From Ralstonia wenshanensis (lineage in GTDB: Bacteria; Pseudomonadota; Gammaproteobacteria; Burkholderiales; Burkholderiaceae), in the NCBI RefSeq assembly GCF_021173085.1, contig NZ_CP076413.1:2751001-2815000 (forward strand): a stretch of DNA of 64,000 nt. Reading direction: 5' to 3'. The position numbers and the translations under genes are program-made. Under the pieces are notes generated by a model. It saw nothing but the letters and a program-made list of their open reading frames with translations, was not told where the DNA came from and searched no databases. Positions 41,985 through 51,389 of this stretch are shown here, one piece after another; the stretch's first letter is position 1; every line of letters starts with the position of its first letter.

Positions 41985-42203
41985 GATTGCGGGCGCCGCC
42001 GGCAATGGCGTGCGGCGCGATCGTCATTGTAAGGCCGACACCGCGCGGGACATTGCGTCCGGTCAGAACCCGGCCGACCAAACACTACTGTACGGGATAA
42101 CCCTGTTGGCGCGCGGATCGCATCTAAAACCGCAAGGAATCGAGCCTGCCTATCGCCGATCTATTTCAAATTTGGAAACAGCCTGTTGCCGGGATCAGAC
42201 AGC

Positions 42204-42230
42204 AAACGCGCGTTTACGAACATTCGTTCG
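42204..42230. promoter_or_regulatory. Adjoining palindromes upstream of the porin and coq7
   Basis: AAACGCGCGTTT (42204-42215, perfect) abuts ACGAA-CA-TTCGT (42216-42227). Overlapping the second is CGAACATTCGTTCG (42217-42230), a pattern seen again upstream of fadD. The 379-base divergent gap (41985-42363) holds no ORF. Regulator unknown. Confidence 0.5.
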
Positions 42231-42363
42231 CAAATTTCGACCGAGCCCAGTACCGCGTTGCTACATTAGTCAGCGACTTCGTTTGAAAGTCATGGGGCGG
42301 GAAGACGAGAACGGAGGGTCTGCCTGCCACTGAACTCAAAATTAAAGATCTGGAGACCGACCG

Positions 42364-43545
42364 ATGAAGAAATCGCTGCTGGCATTGGCAGTGCTGGGCA
42401 CGTTTGCGGGTGTTGCGCAGGCTCAGTCGAGTGTGACGCTGTACGGCGTGGTCGACGCGAACGTCGAATACGTCAACCATGAGCAGGCCGTGACTGCGGC
42501 GGGGGTTGCCATTCCGGGCAGCAGCGGATCGCGCCTTGCGATGCAGGCGGGCGGCCTGTCTTCCAACCGCTGGGGCTTGCGCGGCGTTGAAGACATCGGC
42601 GGCGGCCTCAAGGGCCTGTTCGTGCTGGAATCGGGCTTTGGCATGGACACCGGCACGCTGCAGCAAGGTGGCCGTCTGTTCGGCCGGCAGGCGTTTGTGG
42701 GCCTGCAGGGCAACTGGGGCAAGATCACGCTGGGTCGTCAGTACACGACGATCTTCGACATGATGGCGAACTTCTCGCCGAGCGGTTACGCCACGCAGTG
42801 GGAGCCGGTGGTCGGCCTGCTGGGTGCGAACTTCCGCGAAGACAACATGATCAAGTACGGCGCTGCATTCGGGCCGCTGACGGTCGAAGCCCACTGGGCG
42901 TTCGGCGAGCGCACGGGCAGCACCACGGCCAACTCGGCCTACGGCGCCGGGGCGAACTACTTCGCTGGCCCGTTTGGCGTGGGCATCGCGTATGACGAAG
43001 TGAAGGTGCTGACGGCCGCAGAAGCCCTGGGCCTGTCGGGCGGCAACGAATATGCCCGGGACAAGCGCGCTGCCATTGCAGCGAGCTACACCACGGGCCC
43101 CGTCAAGGTGATGGCAGGCTTCCGCTATGGCAACACGGAAGCGCCCTCCAGCGGCGCCACGGCAGCACTGACGCCGCACCGCGACGACCTCTACTGGCTG
43201 GGCGTGAACTACCAGGCCACCCCGGCACTGGGCCTGACGCTGTCGTACTACTACGACAACATCAAGGAAGCGACCATCGGTGGCGCCACGATCAACCCGC
43301 GCAACCCGCAGCAGTGGAACTTCATTGCCGATTACAACTTCTCGAAGCGCACCGACGTGTACCTGACGGCAGCGTATTCGCGCAATGGTTCGCTGAACTG
43401 GGATTCGATCGGCTACGTGACGAACCCGGCAACGGGTGCACAGACGTCGGTGGGTTATCTGCCCGCAGCATCGCAGACGTACTTCATTACGCCGAACTCG
43501 GAAAACCAGGTCGGTGTGGCAGTGGGTGTGCGCCACAAGTTCTGA
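42364..43545 (+). CDS. Gram-negative porin (trimeric, OmpC-like)
   Basis: An outer membrane general-diffusion porin of the beta-proteobacterial type. It is 393 aa with a 20-residue signal peptide (cleaved after AQA), then SSVTLYGVVDANVEYV, the usual mature start. The sequence alternates as 16-strand barrels do, and it ends in the canonical C-terminal Phe (GVRHKF) for BAM recognition. GGAGA precedes the ATG by about 8 bases. Upstream palindromes at 42204-42230 may be regulatory. A strong terminator follows at 43593. Confidence 0.95.
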   Translation: MKKSLLALAVLGTFAGVAQAQSSVTLYGVVDANVEYVNHEQAVTAAGVAIPGSSGSRLAMQAGGLSSNRWGLRGVEDIGGGLKGLFVLESGFGMDTGTLQQGGRLFGRQAFVGLQGNWGKITLGRQYTTIFDMMANFSPSGYATQWEPVVGLLGANFREDNMIKYGAAFGPLTVEAHWAFGERTGSTTANSAYGAGANYFAGPFGVGIAYDEVKVLTAAEALGLSGGNEYARDKRAAIAASYTTGPVKVMAGFRYGNTEAPSSGATAALTPHRDDLYWLGVNYQATPALGLTLSYYYDNIKEATIGGATINPRNPQQWNFIADYNFSKRTDVYLTAAYSRNGSLNWDSIGYVTNPATGAQTSVGYLPAASQTYFITPNSENQVGVAVGVRHKF

Positions 43546-43592
43546 CGCACGCTTTGGTTTTTGCCCGCCGCCCCTCTCCTTGGCGGGCGCAG

Positions 43593-43617
43593 AAAGGCAC
43601 CTTCGGGTGCCTTTTTG
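43593..43617 (+). terminator. Terminator after the porin gene
   Basis: AAAGGCACC/GGTGCCTTT with a TTCG tetraloop and a T tract. A second, GC-rich hairpin (GCCCGCC/GGCGGGC) lies just before it at about 43563-43589. Confidence 0.92.
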
Positions 43618-43731
43618 CATGGCCGCACGCTATGCTCCTGCGATCAAGCCCGCCGCCGGCCAGCAGAACATCGGCACGACAACGAGCGGCAATTCATAAC
43701 GACAACAACGCCAACCTAACCGGAGACCCGC

Positions 43732-45048
43732 ATGTCCTCTTCGACTTCTCCAACCATGGCGCCCGCCGCCCCCGGCGCGGCCGCCGACGCCAGCCGCTCG
43801 CGCATCGTCTTTGCGAGTTTCATCGGCACGGCCATCGAGTTCTACGATTTCTATGTCTACGCGACAGCCGCGGCACTGGTCATCGGCCCGGTGTTCTTTC
43901 CGCATGGCTCTGCTGCGGCACAAGCGCTCTCGGCGTTCGTCACATTCGGCATCGCGTTCATTGCGCGGCCGATCGGCTCGTTCCTGTTCGGCCACTTTGG
44001 CGATCGCATCGGGCGCAAGTCCACGCTGGTGGCCTCACTGCTGGTCATGGGTATTTCCACCACGCTGATCGGGCTGGTGCCGGGGTACGACAGCATCGGC
44101 ACCCTTGCACCGATCCTGCTGTGCGTGCTGCGCTTTGGCCAGGGCATTGGCCTGGGCGGTGAATGGGGCGGCGCGGCCCTGCTGGCTACCGAGAACGCGC
44201 CGGCGGGCAAGCGCGCGTGGTTCGGCATGTTCCCTCAGCTCGGGCCCTCGGTAGGCTTTCTGGCATCGAACGGCCTCTTCTTCGGACTGGCGATCGCACT
44301 ATCGGACGAGCAGTTCCGCAGCTGGGGCTGGCGCGTACCCTTCCTGGTAAGCGCAGTACTCGTGGCGCTGGGCCTGTATGTGCGATTGAAGATCGCCGAG
44401 ACCCCAGCCTTCCAAGCCGCCATCGACCGGCAGGAGCGCGTGAAGGTGCCGGTCGCCACACTGCTGGCGCACCACTGGTGGCCGACGCTGCTGGGCGCGC
44501 TGGCCATGGTGGTCTGCTACACGCTGTTCTATATCTCGACGGTGTTTTCGCTGTCGTACGGCGTGAGCACGCTGCATTTCTCGCGCCCGAGCTTCCTGGG
44601 ATTGCTGTGCCTGGCGGTGGTCTTCATGGGGCTGGCGACGCCGCTGTCGGCGTGGGCGTCGGACCGCTTCGGGCGCAAGCCGGTGCTGATCGTCGGCATC
44701 ATCGCGGCCATCCTGTCGGGCTTTACGATGGCGCCGCTGCTGGGTAGTGGCCAAACGCCGCTGGTAGCCCTGTTCCTCATCATCGAGCTGTTCCTGATGG
44801 GCGTGACCTTCGCGCCGATGGGCGCACTGCTGCCGGAGTTGTTCCCAACCAACGTGCGCTACACCGGCGCGGGCGTGTCGTACAACCTGGGCGGCATTCT
44901 GGGCGCGTCGATTGCGCCGTATATCGCGCAGAAGCTGGCCGAGCAAGGCGGCCTGAGCTGGGTAGGCATGTATGTGTCGGCGGCCGCGGTGGTCAGCCTG
45001 ATCGGCGTGCTCTGCATGCGCGAGACGCGCGATACCCGGCTGATGTAA
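43732..45048 (+). CDS. MFS transporter, metabolite:H+ symporter family
   Basis: A 438-aa inner membrane permease with 12 predicted transmembrane segments. The first cytoplasmic loop motif GHFGDRIGRK and its repeat in loop 8-9 (SDRFGRKPVL) are MFS signatures; the overall layout resembles the MHS group (shikimate, proline/betaine, citrate and similar carriers). The substrate cannot be read from sequence. The N-terminal 20 residues are low-complexity Ser/Ala/Pro. No co-transcribed catabolic gene is adjacent; the convergent arfB gene ends 22 bases away. Confidence 0.88.
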   Translation: MSSSTSPTMAPAAPGAAADASRSRIVFASFIGTAIEFYDFYVYATAAALVIGPVFFPHGSAAAQALSAFVTFGIAFIARPIGSFLFGHFGDRIGRKSTLVASLLVMGISTTLIGLVPGYDSIGTLAPILLCVLRFGQGIGLGGEWGGAALLATENAPAGKRAWFGMFPQLGPSVGFLASNGLFFGLAIALSDEQFRSWGWRVPFLVSAVLVALGLYVRLKIAETPAFQAAIDRQERVKVPVATLLAHHWWPTLLGALAMVVCYTLFYISTVFSLSYGVSTLHFSRPSFLGLLCLAVVFMGLATPLSAWASDRFGRKPVLIVGIIAAILSGFTMAPLLGSGQTPLVALFLIIELFLMGVTFAPMGALLPELFPTNVRYTGAGVSYNLGGILGASIAPYIAQKLAEQGGLSWVGMYVSAAAVVSLIGVLCMRETRDTRLM

Positions 45049-45070
45049 GGGGCTGTGCCTATCGGCGCGA

Positions 45071-45505
45071 TTAATCCCACGAGTGGCGACCCGAGCGACC
45101 CCGCTTGACGTCGCCACGCGCGCGCTTGCCTTCCAGACGGCGCGTCTTGGAAGCGCGCGTGGGCTTGGTGGCGATGCGCGACTTTGGCACCGAAAGCCCC
45201 GTCGCAATGAATGCGGCCAGACGTTCACGGGCATCCTGGCGGTTGCGGTCCTGCGTGCGAAAGCGTTGTGCATCAATCACAATCACGCCCTCAGCAGTCA
45301 AGCGGCGGTCGCGCTTTCCCAACAGGCGAGCCCGCAACGCCTCCGGCAACGACGGCGATTGGGCGATGTCAAAGCGCAACTCCACCGCCGTCGATACCTT
45401 GTTGATGTTCTGCCCACCCGGTCCGCTTGCGCGCACAAAGCGCTCGACCAGCTCGGACTCCGGAATGGACAATTGGGGGGTGATGGTGAGGTCGATGCCA
45501 GGCAT
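45071..45505 (-). CDS. arfB: Alternative ribosome-rescue factor ArfB (peptidyl-tRNA hydrolase)
   Basis: ArfB frees stalled ribosomes on non-stop mRNA by hydrolysing peptidyl-tRNA. It is 144 aa with the catalytic GGQ at residues 30-32 in RASGPGGQNINK and a Lys/Arg-rich C-terminal tail (SKTRRLEGKRARGDVKRG) that enters the mRNA channel. The size equals E. coli YaeJ. Convergent with the MFS gene. Confidence 0.93.
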   Translation of the reverse strand: MPGIDLTITPQLSIPESELVERFVRASGPGGQNINKVSTAVELRFDIAQSPSLPEALRARLLGKRDRRLTAEGVIVIDAQRFRTQDRNRQDARERLAAFIATGLSVPKSRIATKPTRASKTRRLEGKRARGDVKRGRSGRHSWD

Positions 45506-45548
45506 TGGGGCATTGTAGGAAGAACCGGGTTTTTCTGGAGATCAGTGT

Positions 45549-46166
45549 ATGTATCGCGGAGAACGATTCAACGGCTTCAGCCACCTGGCCGGGGCCATCC
45601 TTGCCGCGGGGGGCATGGCCGTTCTGGTAACGTCGTCCGCCCTGCACCACGACGCTTGGAAGGTGGTCAGTTCCGTGGTCTACGGCACGACGCTGGTCCT
45701 GCTCTACACAATCTCTACGCTTTATCACAGCCTGCGAGGCCCGGCCAAAAGCATCTTCCAGCGGCTGGACTATTGCGCCATCTACCTGTTGATCGCCGGC
45801 AGCTACACACCGTTTGCGCTGGTGACGCTGCGCGGCCCATGGGGCTGGGCGCTGTTTGGCATCAACTGGGCACTGGCTGCCATCGGCATTGCGCAGGAAC
45901 TCTGGATCGGCCACCGCACGCGCCTGTTCTCACTGCTGATTTACGTGGTGATGGGCTGGCTGGTGCTGATTGCCATGGGGCCGCTGGCGGCCGCGCTGCC
46001 AGCACCAGGCCTGTGGTGGCTGGTGGCGGGGGGCGCGCTTTATACGACGGGCATCGGCTTCTTCCTCTTTGACGAGAAGGTGCGGCACTTCCACGGCATC
46101 TGGCATCTGTTTGTGCTGGCTGGCAGCGCTTGTCAGTTCGTCAGCATCCTCCTGTACGTGGGCTGA
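45549..46166 (+). CDS. Hemolysin III family membrane protein (PAQR superfamily)
   Basis: A 205-aa protein with seven predicted transmembrane segments, of the HlyIII/YqfA group. The conserved residues of the family are present: TSSALHH at about 28-34, YHSL in the loop (ISTLYHSL), and the terminal HLFVLAGSACQF with its His. Its physiological role is not established; haemolysis has been seen only on overexpression of relatives. It is divergent from arfB (43 bases apart) and convergent with fadD. Confidence 0.9.
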   Translation: MYRGERFNGFSHLAGAILAAGGMAVLVTSSALHHDAWKVVSSVVYGTTLVLLYTISTLYHSLRGPAKSIFQRLDYCAIYLLIAGSYTPFALVTLRGPWGWALFGINWALAAIGIAQELWIGHRTRLFSLLIYVVMGWLVLIAMGPLAAALPAPGLWWLVAGGALYTTGIGFFLFDEKVRHFHGIWHLFVLAGSACQFVSILLYVG

Positions 46167-46193
46167 CCGGCCACGCCTTGCTTGTACCGGACC

Positions 46194-46227
46194 AAAAAAA
46201 AGCCGCGACGAATCGCGGCTTTTTCTT
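46194..46227. terminator. Bidirectional terminator between the hemolysin III gene and fadD
   Basis: AAAAAGCCGCGA/TCGCGGCTTTTT stem with a CGAA loop and A/T tracts on both sides, at the convergent ends of the two genes. Confidence 0.92.
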
Positions 46228-46242
46228 TGCAGCTACGCAGAC

Positions 46243-47952
46243 TCAGGCACGCTTCTTCATCGCCTCGTCGCGCAGTTCGCGGCGCAGGATCTTGCCGACG
46301 TTGGTCTTCGGCAGCTCGTTGCGGAACTCGATGAACTTCGGGCGCTTGTACCCCGTGAGCTGATCCTTGCAGAACTCCTGCAGCTTCTGCTCGGTCAGCG
46401 TCGGGTCGCGGCGCACCACGAACAGCTTGACCACCTCGCCCGAATGCACGTCGGGTACGCCCACGGCGGCCACTTCCAGCACGCCCGGGCACATCGCCAC
46501 CACGCCTTCGATCTCGTTCGGATACACGTTGAAACCCGACACCAAAATCATGTCCTTCTTGCGATCGACGATCTTGGTGTAGCCGCGCTCGTCCATCACA
46601 CCCACGTCGCCGGTCTTGAAGAAGCCGTCGGCATACATGACCTTGGCGGTCTCGTCCGGGCGCTTCCAGTAACCGGCCATGACCTGCGGGCCACGGATGC
46701 AGATTTCGCCAGCCTGACCGATCGGCAGATCACGCCCCTCGTCGTCGCGGATGGCGATTTCCGTGGACGGGATCGGCAACCCGACCGTGCCCGAAAATTT
46801 GTCGGTATTCGTCGGATTGCAGATGGCCGACGGTGACGTTTCCGACAGGCCGTAGCCTTCGATGATCGGACACCCTGTCACTTCGAGCCATTTCTTGGCA
46901 ACGGCTTCCTGCACCGCCATGCCGCCGCCGTTGGCCACGCGCAGATTGGAACAGTCGACATCCTTGAATTCGGGATTGTTCAGCAGCGCGTTGTACAGCG
47001 TGTTCACGGCCGGGAACATGTGGAAGCGGTACTGCTTGAGCACCTTGATGAAACCCGGGATATCGCGCGGGTTCGGGATCAGTACCGCCAGCCCGCCCTT
47101 GCGCATCGACAGCAGGCAGCACACCGTCAGCGCGAAGATGTGATACAGCGGCAGCGCGGTAATGGTGATGATCTCTTCGTCGGCGGCCAGCATGCGGCCG
47201 TCGCGGCCGGGCTTGGTGAGTGCCGGGTTCATCCAGGCTTCGGACTGGAGCACGTTGGCGACGATGTTCCGATGCAGCAGCGTCGCGCCCTTCGATACGC
47301 CGGTCGTCCCACCCGTGTATTGCAGGAAGGCGACGTCGTCGGGGCCCACGGAGGTGGGCTTGAGCGTCTGCTTGGCACCCTCTTGCAGCGCGGTGTTGAA
47401 GCGGATGCAGCTGGGCAGTTCCCACGCCGGCACCATCTTCTTGACGCTGCGCACGACGAAATTGACCAACATGCCTTTGAGCCCGCCGAGCATGTCGCCC
47501 ATGCTGGCCACCACGATGTGCTTGATCGGCGTATTGGGCAGCACCTGCTGCAGCGTCGTCGCGAAGTTCTCCAGGATGATGATGGCTTCGGCGCCGCTGT
47601 CCTTGAGCTGGTGTTCCAGTTCGCGCGGGGTGTAGAGCGGATTGACGTTGACGACCACATAGCCAGCGCGCAGCACGGCGGCCAGCGCCACCGGGTACTG
47701 CAGCACGTTGGGCATCATCAGCGCGACGCGTGCGCCGGGTGCCAGACCGCGCGATTGCAGCCACGCCGCCAGTTGGCGCGAGAGCGTATCCAGCTCGCCG
47801 TAGGTCAGCACCTTGCCCATGCATTCAAATGCACGGCGGTTGCGGTTCTTCTGGAAAGAATCCTCAAGCAGATGGGCCAGCGATCGATACTGCGATGCAT
47901 CGATCTCGGCCGGCACCCCGGCGGGGTACTGCTTCAGCCACGGCTTATCCAT
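46243..47952 (-). CDS. fadD: Long-chain fatty acid--CoA ligase
   Basis: FadD activates fatty acids to acyl-CoA for beta-oxidation or lipid synthesis. The product is 569 aa. The AMP-binding P-loop motif YTGGTTGVSKGA, the YGLSETSP segment (A5 motif) and the hinge/C-terminal KDMILVSGFNVYPNEIE are in order. The region upstream carries an imperfect palindrome at 47984-47997 that could be an operator. It is a single-gene unit; several paralogues are typical in these bacteria, so fadD here is the general assignment. Confidence 0.93.
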   Translation of the reverse strand: MDKPWLKQYPAGVPAEIDASQYRSLAHLLEDSFQKNRNRRAFECMGKVLTYGELDTLSRQLAAWLQSRGLAPGARVALMMPNVLQYPVALAAVLRAGYVVVNVNPLYTPRELEHQLKDSGAEAIIILENFATTLQQVLPNTPIKHIVVASMGDMLGGLKGMLVNFVVRSVKKMVPAWELPSCIRFNTALQEGAKQTLKPTSVGPDDVAFLQYTGGTTGVSKGATLLHRNIVANVLQSEAWMNPALTKPGRDGRMLAADEEIITITALPLYHIFALTVCCLLSMRKGGLAVLIPNPRDIPGFIKVLKQYRFHMFPAVNTLYNALLNNPEFKDVDCSNLRVANGGGMAVQEAVAKKWLEVTGCPIIEGYGLSETSPSAICNPTNTDKFSGTVGLPIPSTEIAIRDDEGRDLPIGQAGEICIRGPQVMAGYWKRPDETAKVMYADGFFKTGDVGVMDERGYTKIVDRKKDMILVSGFNVYPNEIEGVVAMCPGVLEVAAVGVPDVHSGEVVKLFVVRRDPTLTEQKLQEFCKDQLTGYKRPKFIEFRNELPKTNVGKILRRELRDEAMKKRA

Positions 47953-47983
47953 GGGTGTGTCTCCTGGCGATTGTCGATTTTTT

Positions 47984-47997
47984 CGAATGGTCGTTCG
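47984..47997. promoter_or_regulatory. Candidate operator upstream of fadD
   Basis: CGAATGGTCGTTCG, a partial palindrome with CGAA and TTCG ends, 32 bases from the fadD ATG. The same CGAA-N3-TCGTTCG pattern is at 42217-42230. TetR-type fatty-acid regulators bind symmetric sites of comparable length, so such a protein is a candidate; no regulator gene is adjacent. Confidence 0.4.
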
Positions 47998-48102
47998 TTT
48001 TTTTCGGCATCCTACGCGGATGTCTGTGTCAAAACAATAACTTAGACAGTTCCCTCAGCCGGTTCAGACTGCCTGAAACTGGTGCAGAAAACGATCTTGG
48101 CA

Positions 48103-49200
48103 TCACTTTTGCGTGATGCCCTCCGACTTGGCCATCGCCGCAGGCGCGAGCACCCTCAGTGCGACCTCGCGCTGTTGTTTCGATTCACGCGCCATGGCCT
48201 TGACGTCGGCATAGAAGCGCGCCCAGTCGCCGCCATCGCGGTGGTATAGCGCCGTAAACGCCGGCACCCATTCCAGGTAGCTCGCGACTGCCCCCAGATG
48301 CGCGTTCGACAGAGGCTGCGCAAACCAGCGGTCGTAACCGGTATAGCCGCCCCAGCTTGCTTTGAGCTTGGCGTAATCGGCCTGCAGGCTCGCGAAGATG
48401 GCGCGTTTTCCGGCGCGCTTCTCGTCGTCCGACACGGGGCTTGCATACAGCGTCTCAAGCCGGTTGCGGTACGCCAGCAGCAGGGCGCGGAATTGTACGC
48501 GCCGGGCGTCGTACGTGGCGTATTCCGCGCGAATTTCCGGGGTGGCGGCATCGGCCAGCCAGCGTTCGACGCCAATGGTTTCCACCGTGGTGGCGAACGA
48601 TTCGTTGAACGCCGTATCGCCCTTGGCGTAGACGACCTGATGCGCCAGCTCATGAAAAATCAGCCGCGCCAGCTCGCCTTCGGGCAGGCCGACGAAGGTA
48701 TTGAGCAGCGGGTCGTCGAAATAGCCCAGTGTGGAATACGCAGGAATGCCGGCCACATCCACGTCGAGGCCCTGGGCGCGCAGGGTGTCGGCATAGGCCA
48801 TGGCGGCGTTGCGGTCGTAGTACCCGCGATACGTCACGCAGCCTACGACGAGGAAACACCATTCCTTGAGCTTGACCGACAGCTCAGGCGCGGCAAACAC
48901 GTTCCACACCGCGAATGGCCGCTTGAGATTGGCGTAGACGCGATAGCTGCCGTTGTCGGGCAAGCCCAGTTCGCGCGAGGCATAGATGCGAATGCTGCGC
49001 GCGTCTTCCAGGCGCTTGGCGAGCTTGTCGTTGTGGGCCTGCCGCGCGTTGTCGATGGCCCGGTCGATCGACTCGCGCTGCGCCATCAGCGAGAGATGTC
49101 CGCTGACCGACTGGTAGTAATAGCCGACCGTGTCGCAGCCGGCCAGCAATGCCGAACCGGCTACCGACAGCGCAAGGCACAGCGCGCGTGCGGCACGCAT
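48103..49200 (-). CDS. Predicted lipoprotein aminopeptidase (zinc metallopeptidase)
   Basis: A 365-aa predicted lipoprotein (lipobox LLAGC, Cys22). HELAH at residues 183-187, with E200 in FNESFATTVE 13 residues beyond the second His, fits a gluzincin-type zinc site. The pattern and length match a conserved group of bacterial proteins annotated as predicted aminopeptidases; activity is unproven. It follows the molybdopterin oxidoreductase gene by 10 bases and may be co-transcribed. The first ATG at 49200 gives the signal peptide. Confidence 0.8.
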   Translation of the reverse strand: MRAARALCLALSVAGSALLAGCDTVGYYYQSVSGHLSLMAQRESIDRAIDNARQAHNDKLAKRLEDARSIRIYASRELGLPDNGSYRVYANLKRPFAVWNVFAAPELSVKLKEWCFLVVGCVTYRGYYDRNAAMAYADTLRAQGLDVDVAGIPAYSTLGYFDDPLLNTFVGLPEGELARLIFHELAHQVVYAKGDTAFNESFATTVETIGVERWLADAATPEIRAEYATYDARRVQFRALLLAYRNRLETLYASPVSDDEKRAGKRAIFASLQADYAKLKASWGGYTGYDRWFAQPLSNAHLGAVASYLEWVPAFTALYHRDGGDWARFYADVKAMARESKQQREVALRVLAPAAMAKSEGITQK

Positions 49201-49210
49201 GATGGCCTCG

Positions 49211-51307
49211 TCAGGCGGCCTGTGCCAACGGCGCCACCTCGACCAGGCAATCGTAGAAGGTGGGCGCGCGCCCCATGTCGGTCAGGCGCTGGCTGGTCAG
49301 CTCGTTGGCGTTGGTGCCGTCGGGCGCGAGCTTCTTCCACCAGATCGACAGGCCGACGACCACGCCCCGCCGCGCACGGTCGGTCACGCGGGCGCGCGCC
49401 TGCATGGTGCCGCGATCGTTGAAGATGCGGACAAGCTCGCCATCGACGACGCCACGCGCATTCGCATCGTCGGGGTGGATGTCGAGATGCGGCTCGCCTT
49501 CGGTGTTGCGCAGGCTGTCGACGTTGACGAAGGTGGAGTTGAGGAAGTTGCGCGCCGGCGGCGAGATCATCGACAGCGGATAACGCTTGGCCAGCTCTGG
49601 CGTGCTGATCGCCGACTCATGCGGCGGCACATAGCCGGGCAGCGGGTCGAGTCCGTCCTTGGCCATCTGTTCGGAATAGAACTCGCAGCGGCCGGACGGC
49701 GTGCGATAGCCGCCGCGTGCCAGCGGCGCGGCCGGGTGTGACAGCTTCTGCCAGCCCTCGCGCTTGAGCGTCGCCCAGTCGATGTGCGCGGCGGCCGGGT
49801 CGTCACGGCGCACGGCCTGGGCGGCGATGTCGTCGTCCGAGTCGGCAAAACAGGTGTCGTTAAAACCCATGCGTTGCGCGAGACGGCGAAAAATCTCCGT
49901 GTTCGGCAACGACTGCCCCATCGGCGCAATGGCAGCGTTGTTGGCCAGCACGTAGGTGTGGCCGTAAGCCTTGTGCACATCGACGTGTTCGAGCTGCGTG
50001 GTGGCGGGCAGCAGGATGTCGGCGTAGTCGGCGGTATCGGTCTGGAAATGTTCCAGCACCACGGTGAAGAGGTCTTCGCGCGCAAAGCCGGCGGCGACCT
50101 TGCGCGAGTCCGGCGCCACCGCCACGGGGTTGCTGTTGTAGACGACCACCGCCTCGACCTTGGGGCCGAACGATGCGTCGCCCGTATGCAGCAGCGCATC
50201 GCCGATGGTGCTCATGTTGATCGTGCGCGGCATGTTGGGCCAGCTCGGCAGCAGGTCAGGACGCTGCAGCTTTGCGATGTCGATGGGGAAGAAACCGGAC
50301 GTCGACAGTTGCAGCCCGCCCGCCGCATCGCGCCACGCGCCCACCAGCGACGGCAGGCACGCGACCGCGCGCACGCCCTGCCCGCCGCCATGCGCGCGCT
50401 GCATGCCGTAATTCAGGCGAATCGCCGCCGGCTGTTTGTCGCGCACGACGGTCGTGCCGTACAGATTTGCGAGCCACTCGATGTCGGCCGCGTCCACCCC
50501 ACACAGCGTCGCCGCATATTCCGGCGTGTATTGCTGCGCGCGCTCACGCAACGCCTCGAAACCGAGCGTGTGATTGGCGATGTAATCGTGGTCGAGCAAG
50601 TCATCACGGATCAGCACGTGGATCATCGCCAGCGCCAGCGCCGCATCGGTACCGGGGCGCACCGCCAGATGGCGATGGCACTTCTCGGCCGTCAGCGAGC
50701 GATACGGATCGATGGCGACGAGCGTGGCGCCGCGCCGTTTCGCCTCCTGCGCGCGCGTCCAGAAATGCAGGTTCGACGCAATCGGGTTGGCACCCCAGAT
50801 CAGGATCAGCTTGGCATCCTGCACGTGCTCGATGTCCATGCCGAGGCTCGCGCCGTACGTATAGCGCAGCGCCGTCGCGCCGGCCGATGCACAGATCGTG
50901 CGATCGAGCAGCGACGCCCCGAGCTTGTGAAAGAAGCGCGCAGCCATGCTCTCGCCCTGCACCAGGCCCATCGTGCCGGCGTAGCTGTACGGGAGGATGG
51001 CCTCTGGGTTGCGCGCCGCAATGTCGCCCAGGCGGGTGGCGATGGTGTCGATGGCCTCGTCCCACGAAATCGGTTCGAACTTGCCTTCGCCCTTGGCGCC
51101 CACACGCTTCATCGGCGTCAGCAGGCGGTTCGGGTGGTACGTGCGTTCCGCATACCGATTGACCTTGGTGCACAGCACGCCAGCCGTCGTCGGGTGGTCC
51201 GGATCGCCCTTCACGCGGGTGGCGCGGCCGTCCTCGACGGTGACGAGCAAGGCGCAGGTGTCGGGGCAATCGTGCGGGCAGGCGGCACGGATGACTTGGG
51301 TGGACAT
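49211..51307 (-). CDS. Molybdopterin oxidoreductase (DMSO reductase superfamily)
   Basis: A 698-aa oxidoreductase with a bis-MGD cofactor domain. The N-terminal [4Fe-4S] ligands are C10, C14, C18 and C46 (CX3CX3CX27C). No twin-arginine signal is present, so it is probably cytoplasmic. The molybdopterin dinucleotide-binding domain is in the last quarter (RNFLNSTFVNVDSL). The substrate is unknown; the layout resembles formate dehydrogenase-like or assimilatory nitrate-reductase-like members. It stands before the aminopeptidase gene with a 10-base gap and has no partner Fe-S or membrane subunit. Confidence 0.85.
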   Translation of the reverse strand: MSTQVIRAACPHDCPDTCALLVTVEDGRATRVKGDPDHPTTAGVLCTKVNRYAERTYHPNRLLTPMKRVGAKGEGKFEPISWDEAIDTIATRLGDIAARNPEAILPYSYAGTMGLVQGESMAARFFHKLGASLLDRTICASAGATALRYTYGASLGMDIEHVQDAKLILIWGANPIASNLHFWTRAQEAKRRGATLVAIDPYRSLTAEKCHRHLAVRPGTDAALALAMIHVLIRDDLLDHDYIANHTLGFEALRERAQQYTPEYAATLCGVDAADIEWLANLYGTTVVRDKQPAAIRLNYGMQRAHGGGQGVRAVACLPSLVGAWRDAAGGLQLSTSGFFPIDIAKLQRPDLLPSWPNMPRTINMSTIGDALLHTGDASFGPKVEAVVVYNSNPVAVAPDSRKVAAGFAREDLFTVVLEHFQTDTADYADILLPATTQLEHVDVHKAYGHTYVLANNAAIAPMGQSLPNTEIFRRLAQRMGFNDTCFADSDDDIAAQAVRRDDPAAAHIDWATLKREGWQKLSHPAAPLARGGYRTPSGRCEFYSEQMAKDGLDPLPGYVPPHESAISTPELAKRYPLSMISPPARNFLNSTFVNVDSLRNTEGEPHLDIHPDDANARGVVDGELVRIFNDRGTMQARARVTDRARRGVVVGLSIWWKKLAPDGTNANELTSQRLTDMGRAPTFYDCLVEVAPLAQAA

Positions 51308-51389
51308 CAAGGGGCTCCGGAGTGGGTGGCGGCTGGCGCATGTCGGTGTCTTCGCACCGCCGCGGGCATCCGGAAATTGTAATCGCCCG

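Noticed and set aside
48004..48032. TTGACA on the leftward strand upstream of fadD
   Set aside because: The -35 is perfect, but at 17 bases the -10 position reads TGCCGA; no acceptable -10 at 16-18 bases.
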